Assembly (NCBI GenBank): GCA_022984795.1
Contig: JALIHJ010000032.1
Span: forward strand, 62,001 to 126,000
Reading direction: 5' to 3'
Origin: Fabrea salina
Lineage: Eukaryota > Ciliophora > Heterotrichea > Heterotrichida > Fabreidae
Length of the DNA stretch: 64,000 nucleotides
Shown: positions 52,074 to 61,574 of the stretch, one piece after another
Layout: each line of letters begins with the position of its first letter
Numbering within the stretch: position 1 is the stretch's first letter
Notes under the pieces: model-generated
What the model was told of the DNA's origin: nothing
What the model saw: the letters and a program-made list of their open reading frames with translations, nothing else
Databases searched by the model: none
Position numbers and translations under genes: made by a program

Positions 52074-52700
52074 TTAAAGCTTTTTAATTAGTGCTAGGAG
52101 TTGACTGTCTTCATCAGACTTAGAAAACTTTTTTGCAATGAACCTCCACTCGAGTTCTTTTGCCTGCGAGATTCCTATTCTTGGAGTAGCTTTGATGTCC
52201 TGGGGAGAGTACCCTTCATCGTAAATCTTGAGTGGGCACTCCTCGTCAAGTAAGGACATTCCGTAGTAGTCCATAGGGATCTTCATGCTTTTCACCAGTT
52301 TAGCAGGCCCGTCTAGTAACTTTGCAACGTTTTTGGCTTTGCCCAAAAGGTGCTCAGTTCCTCTCAAAGGCAAAACTCCCCTTAACAAAACTCCACAGCC
52401 TTTGCCAGCTACTTCAGTGATGAAGTTGATGCACTTGTGCATTCCGTAGATGTTGTAAATGTAAATTGTGGAAGCTTCTTCAAACATAGCCCTTGTCCTT
52501 TTAGTTTTGCCTTTGTAAGCATGACAAGAGGGCTCTTCTTCAGAGTAAGCTTCAGTTTCGTTTATAATCACACTGATAGTTCCTTCGGAAGTCTTGTGCT
52601 CAAGAACCTTCCCCACCAGTTCCTGAGCCACTGTTAGGGTGTCTCGCGCGTAAAACTCTTTGTCAAGTAACTTCTTTATGGGAGACCGTGCTCTTTTCAT
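52074..52700 (-). CDS. 3-methyladenine DNA glycosylase (AAG/MPG type)
   Basis: 208 residues, typical length. FYARDTLTVAQELVGKVL begins the fold. INETEAYSEEEPSCHAYKGKTKRTRAMF carries the catalytic Glu and the HA/SHAY-type substrate loop. IYNIYGMHKCINFI holds the intercalating-Tyr region, and GVLLRGVLPLRG and DGPAKLVKSM complete the family pattern. The enzyme excises alkylated purines in base-excision repair. No targeting signal is obvious. The gene ends in TAA, and its start faces the divergent coiled-coil gene 28 nt away. Confidence 0.95.
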   Translation of the reverse strand: MKRARSPIKKLLDKEFYARDTLTVAQELVGKVLEHKTSEGTISVIINETEAYSEEEPSCHAYKGKTKRTRAMFEEASTIYIYNIYGMHKCINFITEVAGKGCGVLLRGVLPLRGTEHLLGKAKNVAKLLDGPAKLVKSMKIPMDYYGMSLLDEECPLKIYDEGYSPQDIKATPRIGISQAKELEWRFIAKKFSKSDEDSQLLALIKKL

Positions 52701-52728
52701 CTAAGCTGTTATATAAGCTATTTAAACC

Positions 52729-53292
52729 ATGAAACAAAAACGTCAATACACTTACAAAAAGAAAGCAGCTAACCTAGCGCACATACTAAACAGCAGAGAC
52801 TCTGAAAGCAAACTACTCAAAGACGGACTGTCTCCAGTGTCTTCTAGAACTCCAGATCTCAAAAGCACTATTTCTCCTCGGAAGTCGCATCCAATAAGAG
52901 GCTCCCACATCCTCAACCTGCAAATTCCTTCTAAGTCCACCGAAAGCTTAAAAGGCAGAAGCTCCGTGGACCTTAACAACCAAGTTGAAGAAAAAAGCCA
53001 CGAACTAGCTTCTATTCTTGTCCAAAAACAAAAACTCTCAAAAAGCATCTCTGAACTCGAGTCAGAAATCGAAACACTCAAATCCCAAAACGGGTTCCTC
53101 AAGGAAAAGTTCACTCGCAAAAAGTCACTTGAAACACAACTTTCAGACGCTTACAAAGAAAACGAGTTTTTGCGGAGCCAGATAAAAGGAATTCCAGACC
53201 CCAAGGATAGAAACTGGCAGTCACTCACAAAACAAATGAAAGAATTCAAAAAAACAATCCAAGAAACCTTCAAAAACCACTATGGCTTTTGA
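52729..53292 (+). CDS. Basic coiled-coil protein, unknown
   Basis: 187 residues. The first 75 are basic and Ser-rich (KQKRQYTYKKKAANLA, SSRTPDLKSTISPRKSH), then two coiled-coil helices at 85-125 and 128-180. A cytoskeletal role is plausible. It ends at TGA (53290-53292), one of only two intact-looking genes to do so. Reading TGA as Trp would add six residues and end at TAA 53308-53310, overlapping the convergent stop exactly as other convergent pairs here do. Confidence 0.72.
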   Translation: MKQKRQYTYKKKAANLAHILNSRDSESKLLKDGLSPVSSRTPDLKSTISPRKSHPIRGSHILNLQIPSKSTESLKGRSSVDLNNQVEEKSHELASILVQKQKLSKSISELESEIETLKSQNGFLKEKFTRKKSLETQLSDAYKENEFLRSQIKGIPDPKDRNWQSLTKQMKEFKKTIQETFKNHYGF

Positions 53293-53306
53293 TTACAGTA
53301 CTGTAA

Positions 53307-54080
53307 CTAACTAGGAATTAACTTATAAATGTAGATCCAGCACATACTTTGCCTTAAAACGTTCCCAGAACTAGTTTTGCTTTTCTTGTACTCCATAGCT
53401 TCCTTCAAGCACTTAGCTAGCTTAGCAGGGTCTTTTATCACAGTGTTAATTGGTTCATTTGGAAAATTCGACCTAACAATGTTAATGAACTGGGCTTGGA
53501 AAGATAGTTCACACTGCTCTATAGTTTCTGTCCACTTGTCCTCAGTAAAGTGCCTTTTAAAGATTGGTGACCTAATCTCCGGTCTCCCATGGGTCACAAT
53601 AACTACTGAGTAACTTGCAACTCTTTCCATCTCTTCTACTAGTTTAAGTGGAGCTTCGCTTTCAGTGTCGGACTAATTATGTATTACAGCTAGTGCATCA
53701 AAAGTTCCTTTGTCAAACACACAGTCGAAGCACCTGCTTTTGAACCCCATAGAACAGGCATCCATAAGCAGGTAGTCTTGAGTGGATTTCTGAACCATTT
53801 GGTCAACTACAACGTTTGAAATGTCAATGTTAGTAACTAAGTACCCCTGCATCTTTTCACTGAGTTCTAAGTATAGATTACTTGAGTTCCCGCAACCAAC
53901 CATCAAAACGTTTAAAACTTTTTCGTGTGGAATGTGTTCTTGCACAATTGGACTCAGTTCTTCCCAGCCTGCATACCAGTCAAAAGGACTTTTATGCCTT
54001 ATTAGTGCTTACTCAGTGAAGCGTTTGTTCCAGAACTCAGCATTTGAGTATTCTTTTTTGAGCAAATTGGGTTCTTCCAT
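53307..54080 (-). CDS. EEF1AKMT4/METTL-type methyltransferase (two 15-nt introns)
   Basis: 247 residues from exons 54013-54080, 53688-53997 and 53307-53672. Spliced sequence begins YSNAEFWNKRFTEHKSPFDWY, the family's Y-W-x-x-R/FDW start. Motif I is VLNVLMVGCGNS, the acidic end of strand 2 is TNIDIS, and motif post-I is FDCVFDKGTFDAL, which matches EEF1AKMT4/METTL13 relatives. The C-terminal half is poorly conserved. These enzymes methylate lysines, for example on elongation factor 1A. The start lies 7 nt from the stop of the aspartyl protease gene. Ends in TAG. Confidence 0.9.
53673..53687 (-). other. 15-nt intron 2 of the methyltransferase
   Basis: GTAATACATAATTAG on the minus strand, phase 0, A at position 10. 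It removes an in-frame TAG. Confidence 0.9.
53998..54012 (-). other. 15-nt intron 1 of the methyltransferase
   Basis: GTAAGCACTAATAAG on the minus strand, phase 2, A at position 10, 3' end AAG rather than TAG. Splicing restores the RFTEHKSPFDW motif. Confidence 0.93.
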
Positions 54081-54087
54081 GTTATTA

Positions 54088-55443
54088 TTATATTCCTGAA
54101 TTACTTTCGATTTCAGAAACTTCTTCCCGCAGGATGTTAGTGCCTTTGCTGAGTTTTTTGTACAAAAGAATACCCAACAGGACCAACAAAAGAACTGCCC
54201 CAATTACAAACCAAACCACACTGTGGGCTGGTTGGGTTTCTTCAAGGTGAATTTCGTGGGTGTAGTTTGTAGTTGTTTTTTCAGCTGGCAAGAGTCTGGG
54301 GTCGCAGTCAGATGGAGCAAACCCAATTTTTTTGGTGTACCTGTCGATTACAACGTCCATCCCCCTCATAAAGTTTCCACCTAGTACGTTCCCTCTGTAG
54401 TTCCTATAGACGCCCAAACAGTAACTTTGAGGGTGGTCTGGCCAAGCGAACAAGTAGTACTCAGGCACCCAGTCAACAAGCAAGTCTTCAATTTTAAAAG
54501 AAATCACTGGAAAGCTTTGGTAGAACTCTTCCAAAGACATCTGACTAGAGTCAAACTTGTAGCACTTGTGTGTTTCCCGTGGAACGCTTACTTGCTCGCC
54601 TAGGCAGTTCTTTTGGCTTCTGCAGTAATCTTCGAACTCACTCCAAAGTCGGTCGTAAACTCCACTTGCTAGGTAAGTAAAGGTAGTTCCTGAGTCAACT
54701 ATTGTTCCAGAAGTGTAGTGGTGCGAAAAGTCTGATTCTTTGAGACCTAAACTTTGTTCGTTTAGAAGTATGTTAGTTGCTTTGATAGAGTAAAAGTTGT
54801 TATCGTACATATTGACCCACTCCAATGGGTAGTTGTGCAGGGAAGAGTTATACCCTCCGACCGACATGTAACCGTCTTTTTTTCCAAAGCATATTCCAAA
54901 CAAATCAGTGTTTATCTCGTGCTTTTCGTATAAAACGTCTATTATGCTCCTTACTCTAGACCTAGCGTAACCAAGTCCCATTATTCCGTCAGCTTTTTGG
55001 GTGCGGAACAGGTTAGTTTCTCTATTGTGGCATCCAAAAATGTGTCTTACCGAGTGGTCACTGGTGTTCCCAATACTAACTAAGTCTTCAACCAAGAAGC
55101 CTCTCAAAGAGCTTCCTTCTGCGTAACTTTGTGCGTAGCCACATTTGTTGTCTTGGCAAGTGCTGCAGGAAATCCCTTCGTCGCAGGAAACCTCTCGGGA
55201 AGTTGAGGAAGCTTTGTAGTCAAAGTAGTCGTCCATGTGAGTTCCACAGCTTTGACACCCTTCACAGGGAAAAGCTGTGAGGTGACTGCCTGTGTCCACA
55301 ATCACAGTTTGTCTCATTGGCGGACTTCCGACGTAAATGGAGGTGTAGTAGTACCCTAGTTCTTCTGTGTTCCCGTATACTATGGCGTGCATGAGTTCTT
55401 CAGAAAAGACTGCTTGGAAAAGGCATATAAATATCAATGTCAT
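54088..55443 (-). CDS. Membrane-anchored pepsin-family aspartyl protease
   Basis: 451 residues. A signal peptide (MTLIFICLFQAVFS) is followed by a short pro-region and the bilobal A1 protease: YYTSIYVGSPPMRQTVIVDTGS (first catalytic Asp) and TSGTIVDSGTTFTYL (second). Many cysteines after the first Asp (CEGCQSCG, CSTCQDNKCG) resemble the nepenthesin/plasmepsin-V-like insert. A single membrane helix (WFVIGAVLLLVLLGILLY) lies near the C-terminus, with a short acidic tail. It should act in the endomembrane system or at the surface. Start codons of this gene and the next are 11 nt apart. Ends in TAA. Confidence 0.93.
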   Translation of the reverse strand: MTLIFICLFQAVFSEELMHAIVYGNTEELGYYYTSIYVGSPPMRQTVIVDTGSHLTAFPCEGCQSCGTHMDDYFDYKASSTSREVSCDEGISCSTCQDNKCGYAQSYAEGSSLRGFLVEDLVSIGNTSDHSVRHIFGCHNRETNLFRTQKADGIMGLGYARSRVRSIIDVLYEKHEINTDLFGICFGKKDGYMSVGGYNSSLHNYPLEWVNMYDNNFYSIKATNILLNEQSLGLKESDFSHHYTSGTIVDSGTTFTYLASGVYDRLWSEFEDYCRSQKNCLGEQVSVPRETHKCYKFDSSQMSLEEFYQSFPVISFKIEDLLVDWVPEYYLFAWPDHPQSYCLGVYRNYRGNVLGGNFMRGMDVVIDRYTKKIGFAPSDCDPRLLPAEKTTTNYTHEIHLEETQPAHSVVWFVIGAVLLLVLLGILLYKKLSKGTNILREEVSEIESNSGI

Positions 55444-55454
55444 TTTTATTCCGA

Positions 55455-56474
55455 ATGATCATTTTAACTCTGATTTCACTTGCCTGCGGACTTACTTGTC
55501 CTAAATACAAATGTAAACCCGAAAACCTTAACTTCGAAAAAGGCACTTGCATATACTATGATAACTCTACTTACTTTTTAGAAACTTGTGGAAGGGACCA
55601 TTACTGCCCAGCTATTTCTACTCCTGGAAACTCTACCTGCACTCCTAAAGAAAACCCTACTCAAAAGTCTTGGCCAGGCGAGCCCTGTGAGTCCAACTCT
55701 ACATGTGCTTTTGGGTACTGCCAGAACAACACTTGCATTGGCAAGCACTGGCTTCAAAAATGCAACATTACTGACGAGTGCCACGTGGGCTTGTTTTGCA
55801 GCAAAGGAATTTGTTGGCCCCAGTTCAAAGAAGATCAGGAATGCACCCAAGACACTGACTGCTTAAACAACATGAAGTGCTGGAGACTAGACTCTGAACC
55901 TACAGGAAGATGCCAAAGGTACTTTAGCTTCAAGAAGAGGTATAGAATCTACGACTGCCAAAACTACGAGTCTGACCTATGTGAGTCTGGAGCGTGCATA
56001 GCACCAGGAGGCAACGGAAAAGGCAGATGCATTGATAAAATCAAACCCAACTACCTTGTTTCTAGTTGTGAAGAAAATTCAGACTGTCCTTCTAAAAGCG
56101 GGGACTGGGAGTTCTACGGAAACTGCGAGTGCGGAATTAACTCAGAGGGCAAAAGGTACTGCAAACCCTTCCTGGGCTCTGAAGAAGGAACTAGTTACCT
56201 AGAGTTACTTAAGTTATGGTACGAGTCCCCAGAAGTCCATAAGTGCCAAACTGTAAGACGCAACAGTTTAACTTGCAAAGCTAACTGGGAACACCTGGAC
56301 TCCTATATTTACAGAGAACTAGAATTCAAGCACTTCCCTTTAATACAAGGAAACGACGAGTGCATAAAGGAGATCTACACCCAAAAGTACTGGGAAGCCA
56401 AACAAAAGGTCAATACCACTGACTCGCACTCTCTAGGACTGGTTCCATCTTTAGTGTTACTTTTAATTAGTTAA
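55455..56474 (+). CDS. Secreted Cys-rich protein, probably GPI-anchored
   Basis: 339 residues from ATG 55455, so that the sequence starts with a signal peptide (MIILTLISLACG). About 30 cysteines in EGF/dickkopf-like spacing run through 20-270 (CESNSTCAFGYCQNNTC, CNITDECHVGLFCSKGIC, CTQDTDCLNNMKC). The C-terminus is a short hydrophobic stretch after Ser/Asp (SLGLVPSLVLLLIS), which fits a GPI signal. Several N-x-S/T sites. Such proteins coat the surface of ciliates. Ends in TAA, 17 nt before the next secreted gene. Confidence 0.8.
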   Translation: MIILTLISLACGLTCPKYKCKPENLNFEKGTCIYYDNSTYFLETCGRDHYCPAISTPGNSTCTPKENPTQKSWPGEPCESNSTCAFGYCQNNTCIGKHWLQKCNITDECHVGLFCSKGICWPQFKEDQECTQDTDCLNNMKCWRLDSEPTGRCQRYFSFKKRYRIYDCQNYESDLCESGACIAPGGNGKGRCIDKIKPNYLVSSCEENSDCPSKSGDWEFYGNCECGINSEGKRYCKPFLGSEEGTSYLELLKLWYESPEVHKCQTVRRNSLTCKANWEHLDSYIYRELEFKHFPLIQGNDECIKEIYTQKYWEAKQKVNTTDSHSLGLVPSLVLLLIS

Positions 56475-56491
56475 TAAGACGTTAAATAAAA

Positions 56492-57484
56492 ATGCTAAGC
56501 AAAGTTTTGGTTTTGAACTTCGTTCTAATTGCTTTTAGTTCTGATTTAAAAAGCATTCAAAACGACCACTTTGGGTCTCACTTACTCCAGACAATCGCAC
56601 TCAGATCAAGAACTCCAAAGAGTGACATTAACGAACTACTAGACAGTATTTCTAACAAACTTTTAGAAGAGCAGAGAAAAGACGACTACTTAAACAAAAC
56701 GCGGTCTTACGACTGCTTTTTTGAAAGTGACTTTTTAGACAGACCAATTGAACTTATGGAATCCGAAATCAAACGCTCAGAAGCTATAGTAGCTGAAAAA
56801 GAACCTATTTACCACACAGTGCAGAGTGAACTAGAAGACATTCAGCAAGAAATAAACTCTCTTAACACACAAAACAAAAAACTAGAAACCTCCAAAGAAA
56901 CCTCTAAAGAAACTTCAATCCAAGACTACCAAAGCATTTTAAACACCTTGCAGAACCACCTCGACTACTTGCACTCTATACAAGAAACACAGACTTCACA
57001 AAACATCCATGACGTGTCCCAAACAATGGACCCGCTTCCTCCCAACCTACTGCAGGCTGACCAAGACTCAGTCAACAAAGTAGCTGACATCATGCAGGAA
57101 CTCCACTCTTACTACTACCAAACAATCAACCTCCAAAAACAATACATGTCCCAGGCCAAAGCCCAGTCAGGAGAAGTCAACTTGGAAATAAGCATAGTGG
57201 TCTCTAACTTAAAAGCTGTCACTGAAGAACTGGAAATCCAGAAAATGCAGTTGCTCGACGATATTGAAGGAGCTAGGCGCATGATAGCTGAGGCCTCTGA
57301 AGAGCTTAGAAGTATGGTAGCAGCTAAAGACGCTAAAACTCTCCAGTGCTCTGTTTGGACTAAACAGTACTTTAAAGACTCCAACCGAAGATCCAAAGAG
57401 ATCGGCATGGTTGAAGCCATTAAAGAACTTTGGAACCAAGACTCGAAAAGCTTCTTAGAAAAGCTCCAAACTAATGTGTATTAA
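56492..57484 (+). CDS. Secreted coiled-coil protein, unknown
   Basis: 330 residues. A signal peptide (MLSKVLVLNFVLIAFSS) is followed by nearly all-helical sequence. Coiled coils are at about 90-155 and 225-285. Two cysteines (YDCFFESDF and KTLQCSVWTKQYFKDSNRRS) in flanking conserved-looking patches are typical of ciliate trichocyst- or granule-type and giant-helical secretory proteins. That link is an inference. No membrane segment. The stop overlaps the convergent Nup155 stop in TATTAA. Confidence 0.7.
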   Translation: MLSKVLVLNFVLIAFSSDLKSIQNDHFGSHLLQTIALRSRTPKSDINELLDSISNKLLEEQRKDDYLNKTRSYDCFFESDFLDRPIELMESEIKRSEAIVAEKEPIYHTVQSELEDIQQEINSLNTQNKKLETSKETSKETSIQDYQSILNTLQNHLDYLHSIQETQTSQNIHDVSQTMDPLPPNLLQADQDSVNKVADIMQELHSYYYQTINLQKQYMSQAKAQSGEVNLEISIVVSNLKAVTEELEIQKMQLLDDIEGARRMIAEASEELRSMVAAKDAKTLQCSVWTKQYFKDSNRRSKEIGMVEAIKELWNQDSKSFLEKLQTNVY

Positions 57485-60400
57485 GCATTATCGCTAAAGT
57501 TAAGTCTTTTTCTCTGAATAAAAGGACTAGTTCTAGGCCCGGTGTGCTTAGGTATAGCTTTGAGTTCTTTAGTAAGAGACTCAATTTCTCTTTGGTGAGT
57601 TTGAAAAGCTTTTAAAAGAATTTGCTGCAAGTTCACAGGAAGCACTTGCATGACTTGGACCATTTGGGAGAAGAACTCCCAGATCCTTGGAATTCTTTCT
57701 TCGAACTTGTTGATGTGGCACTTTTCCTGGACAGTGCCTCCTATTATTTCTTGGATTTCTTTTTTCCTGACAGCAGTTATCCACTTCTTGAGAAGTTCTT
57801 CTGTTCTTATAAGTAGTCCTGAAAGTAACTCTGGGTGCTCTAGGTTTTCGTGGATGAGTTTCTGGTAAATGTCCCAGATCTCTGCAAACCCTTCTTCGAT
57901 CTTTAAGTTCAGCAGTAAATTGATCACTGGCAAAAACTGAACTTGTTTATGGGCTGTTATTTTTTCTAGCAGTGAAATGACTACAGACAGGTTAAAAGCA
58001 AAGGGGTACTTGTTGCCTATTTCTTCGAGTTTAGAAATCACTTCGTTGGGCCAAGGAAGTCCTTGGTAGTAGTGTATCAAGGGTTCGAAGAGTTCTTGCA
58101 TAGCTGTTAACTCGTCGTCTGTAGGGATTTTGGACCGTTTTCGAGATAAGTCTAGTATTTCAAACTGAGGTTCAAACAAAAAGTAAGGCCTTGCGAACTT
58201 TTTTAAAAGCTCTTGCAAAGAAAAAATGCTTCTGTCTAAGAGGTGTATCGACTCTTTATAAGCAGCTGCTTCGTTTTCGTTGAGTGAAACTTTTAGTCTT
58301 GACTTTAGCTCTAACTTGATTGAGAGTTGTATTTTGGCAAGTTGCTTGTAAAAGCACAAGTTATCTTTTTCGTCTAAGAGTTGCTGCATCTCAGTAGGAG
58401 TTCCTTTGAAGCTCTGGATGTACTTATCCAAACACAAGTTAGACAAGTCAAAGAACTCTAGTCTGTCTTCTAAAAGAATAACTTGAGTTTCGTCTGCCTG
58501 GGGCTGATTCAAACAACCTAGTCTTCCGAACTCTTGGAAAGCAGTTAAGTAGTCTTGCATCTTCATGCAGTATCTAGCTAGCAAAGAAGACTCTGGAACT
58601 ACTTCAGGACTGTAGAACTTTTGAATGTACTCTTTTATGTAAATACTTTCTGTAGATATTATTTCTTGAATTGCTCCAACATCGTTCAGCCAGTTAAAAA
58701 CCGCCCAGTGGAGTTTTTTGTCATTGGTTTTACAGCACTCGTCCACAATGTCTCTGCGAAGTTCTTGGAGTTCTTGTTTTTTGAAGTTGCTTTTTGAAGA
58801 GTGAATTTCTTCTAAGAGTTCAAAAACAAACTCGTAACACAAACTAGGGTCTTCTTCTATGTCTATAAGTGCTTTGGCTTTTTCCAGACAAAGTTGAACC
58901 AGTCCTTTGTAGACTTGCAAGTACTTAAGTTCGCCAACTACTTTTTTAAGGTCTACCATGGCAGCGTTTCTGAGGAGTCTTTGCATAGCTTGGTCTATGT
59001 AGTCTTCTTTGGGTTTTTCTTGTTTGGCCCTTCTCAAGTACTCCTCTGCAACATAAATTTCTGAGTCAGAATATGTGAAGTAAGAAGGACACTTTGAAAT
59101 CAGCAAGGCTAGGCATTCTTGAATAGGAACCTTTTTCTGACGAGGAACTCTTGGGTTCTGTAAGTGAGTAATGTAGCTTTCAATCAAAGACTTAGCTAAG
59201 GAGTGGCCTTGGTTTGTGCACACAAAGTCTCTGAAAGTAGAACTAGCTAAAACTTCTTGGTCTTCAGTGCTGAGTAAACTAACTACCCTTCTGAAACTGT
59301 GGTTTTGGCCTAGCAAACACAGCAACTCCAGAGTGTCTACTAGTTTAAGAACCAACACAAACAAGTTCACAACTGGGTTTTGGTTGAACTTGCTTAGGTC
59401 TGTGCAGGTTTCTTTGTAACTCTCTTCTAAAAACTTTTTAAACAGCAAAAGGTTAGTTTTGGGGATCTGAAGTTGTTCAGAAGTGAACTGTTCAAGTTGG
59501 TTAGTGATGTCACCTTCGTAGTAACTAAGGTACTCTCCCCAGAGAGGCCTGACGATCCTTGACAAGTGGATGTACAAAGCTTTGTACTCTGCTAAGGACA
59601 TAAGCGGGTCTTCTGGTCTGTAGGAGTTTATAAAGGTGTCGCTGACCTTCATGTTCCCAAACTGCTTGAACATGCTGTAAGCTTTTTCACGAACTGGTTC
59701 TTTCAAAGGAGTTTTAAGTAAGTCTTTGCTGAAGTGGACAGTAGTTTCCGAAGTCAGTAGAGCTAAAAGCATAGCGCACACGTGGACTGAGCCGTACTTT
59801 TCAAGGAACTGTTTGGCGTGCTGGATATCAGCTGAAGGTGCTTCAAGCAGGCACTTGTACAAAGAGTCAATAGGTCTAACTTCTAAGTACTTAATTAGTT
59901 GGTAAGAAGTAAGCACTAACACTTCGCTAGGAGGTATGTATAAAATGTTACTTAAAGCGTTCATGCACTCTATAGAAACAGTGCCAGCTGGACTTCCTAA
60001 GTACCTGTTTCTGCCCAGCACTCTGTACTCGCTTTTAGGAATGCAGTTGCAAAGCTGTGCTGCTGCCCGAGACATACTTGTTTTCAAAGGAACTTCACAT
60101 ATACTCTGAAGCTCCCCCTGAATTTCCTGTATAAAGCTCACAGACTCGTCAGGCTCCAGTGTAAAAGCACCTCTTTCGCCTTGGAGTTTAGCTATTCGGA
60201 ACAGGTTTTTACGAACACACACTACACGCACTGTGCCTTCAGACTCTTCAGCAAGTATAAGTTTGCCTTCCTGGGACAAAAGACCCTGAGCAAAGTTTGT
60301 GGACTTGTCAGAGGTGAAGCCTAAAGCCATACCTGAGTAGGAGGTTCCTTCGACCTTTAAGCCTGAAGGAGGGAACTTTATGGTGATTGCGTAGTGCTGT

Positions 60401-61554
60401 GAAGGACGTTTTTGAAGGAATTCGTCTTCTATTTGCAAGTCAGAAACTACTTCTTCAAAGGTAAAGAATATCCTTATTCCGTTTTTGGCCAGAGCTAAGA
60501 AGTGGTACTGGAGAGTTTGGTTCCTTTTGAGAGCAGAGATGTAGCAGATTTTAAGTCTTTCTGGGCTTAAACTTAGAAGTTTGGGGCTTTGTTGTCTGAG
60601 TCTTTGCAGGAGTTCTTGAGAATTAATAGTAACTAGTTTTTTGTTTTTCTCAGAATAAGGTCCTAAGTCGTACACTTCAATCCTGAACCTTTCAGGCCTG
60701 TTTTTGTTTTCAACTAAAGCATACAAAAGGTTCCTAGAAGGGTCGTAACTCAGCTGAGCTACCTTGTAATTAGAGTAGTTCTTCAGAAAAGTGGGTACAA
60801 ACGCTGAAAGGATGTTTGAAGAAAACACTTGTCGTTTGTACTTTTTGGCAGATGAAAACCAAGAGTAGTAGTCAAACTTAAGTTCACTCACGTTTCCGTC
60901 GTCGCCTCCTATGATTATTCTTCCGTTGTCTAGTGGCAGCAAAAAGTCCACTCCTACTTCGTCTGTAGGAATCCTAATGTCGCTTTGAACCAACTTAAAG
61001 TTGGGTTGCATCACTACTCCTAGCAAACTAATTTCAGTTCGAGTCGAAACTACCAGCACACTGTGCACTTTACTAGTAAACACCTCTGAGTTCCTTTCTA
61101 CTGCACTTACGTTTACTATGATGTCTTGCATTCCGCTGAACTCCATAAAGGTTTCTTTGCTCCACTCCCACAAAAACAACAAGTTGTCTAAGGAGTACCA
61201 AACTCTTTTGAGCTCAGGTAGAATCCCTCCTAAGCAAGTGGACTCAGAATTAGACCGGAACTTTTCAGCTAAGTAAGGCGGAATGTTGTAGCAGCTGAGT
61301 TGAGTGAAGTCTGGGGGCACTTGTTGGTAGGGGTGGTCGGAAGCTTGTTTGTAGGTTTCTTCTAAAAGGAGGTTTTGTTCTTCTAGCGATAAATAGCTTT
61401 CTAGGGTTTGTCCTGCTGAAGAGGATAGTCTTAGTTTGTAGAACTCTTTTATGAAGGTAGACTTTTCTGTGTTGAGTCTCTGTTGGATTGGGTTGCCCCA
61501 CGAAACCCCTCTCTTCTGGCTTAGTTGTGTTGGATTTGAATTTTTTATTTCCAT
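57481..61554 (-). CDS. Nucleoporin Nup155/Nup170 family
   Basis: 1357 residues, the usual size. The N-terminal beta-propeller (75-500) starts with GGILPELKRVWYSLDNLLFLWEW, the family's GxxPEIxRxWxxxDxxLxxW signature. At about 545 it reads MNALSNILYIPPSEVLVLTSYQLIKYLEVRPIDSL; the C-terminal 800 residues are an alpha-solenoid. Nup155 is a scaffold of the inner ring of the nuclear pore. A basic tail (RTSPFIQRKRLNF) ends the protein. Ends in TAA overlapping the convergent gene. Confidence 0.93.
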   Translation of the reverse strand: MEIKNSNPTQLSQKRGVSWGNPIQQRLNTEKSTFIKEFYKLRLSSSAGQTLESYLSLEEQNLLLEETYKQASDHPYQQVPPDFTQLSCYNIPPYLAEKFRSNSESTCLGGILPELKRVWYSLDNLLFLWEWSKETFMEFSGMQDIIVNVSAVERNSEVFTSKVHSVLVVSTRTEISLLGVVMQPNFKLVQSDIRIPTDEVGVDFLLPLDNGRIIIGGDDGNVSELKFDYYSWFSSAKKYKRQVFSSNILSAFVPTFLKNYSNYKVAQLSYDPSRNLLYALVENKNRPERFRIEVYDLGPYSEKNKKLVTINSQELLQRLRQQSPKLLSLSPERLKICYISALKRNQTLQYHFLALAKNGIRIFFTFEEVVSDLQIEDEFLQKRPSQHYAITIKFPPSGLKVEGTSYSGMALGFTSDKSTNFAQGLLSQEGKLILAEESEGTVRVVCVRKNLFRIAKLQGERGAFTLEPDESVSFIQEIQGELQSICEVPLKTSMSRAAAQLCNCIPKSEYRVLGRNRYLGSPAGTVSIECMNALSNILYIPPSEVLVLTSYQLIKYLEVRPIDSLYKCLLEAPSADIQHAKQFLEKYGSVHVCAMLLALLTSETTVHFSKDLLKTPLKEPVREKAYSMFKQFGNMKVSDTFINSYRPEDPLMSLAEYKALYIHLSRIVRPLWGEYLSYYEGDITNQLEQFTSEQLQIPKTNLLLFKKFLEESYKETCTDLSKFNQNPVVNLFVLVLKLVDTLELLCLLGQNHSFRRVVSLLSTEDQEVLASSTFRDFVCTNQGHSLAKSLIESYITHLQNPRVPRQKKVPIQECLALLISKCPSYFTYSDSEIYVAEEYLRRAKQEKPKEDYIDQAMQRLLRNAAMVDLKKVVGELKYLQVYKGLVQLCLEKAKALIDIEEDPSLCYEFVFELLEEIHSSKSNFKKQELQELRRDIVDECCKTNDKKLHWAVFNWLNDVGAIQEIISTESIYIKEYIQKFYSPEVVPESSLLARYCMKMQDYLTAFQEFGRLGCLNQPQADETQVILLEDRLEFFDLSNLCLDKYIQSFKGTPTEMQQLLDEKDNLCFYKQLAKIQLSIKLELKSRLKVSLNENEAAAYKESIHLLDRSIFSLQELLKKFARPYFLFEPQFEILDLSRKRSKIPTDDELTAMQELFEPLIHYYQGLPWPNEVISKLEEIGNKYPFAFNLSVVISLLEKITAHKQVQFLPVINLLLNLKIEEGFAEIWDIYQKLIHENLEHPELLSGLLIRTEELLKKWITAVRKKEIQEIIGGTVQEKCHINKFEERIPRIWEFFSQMVQVMQVLPVNLQQILLKAFQTHQREIESLTKELKAIPKHTGPRTSPFIQRKRLNFSDNA

Positions 61555-61574
61555 TTTATATCTAAGTCTTTTGA

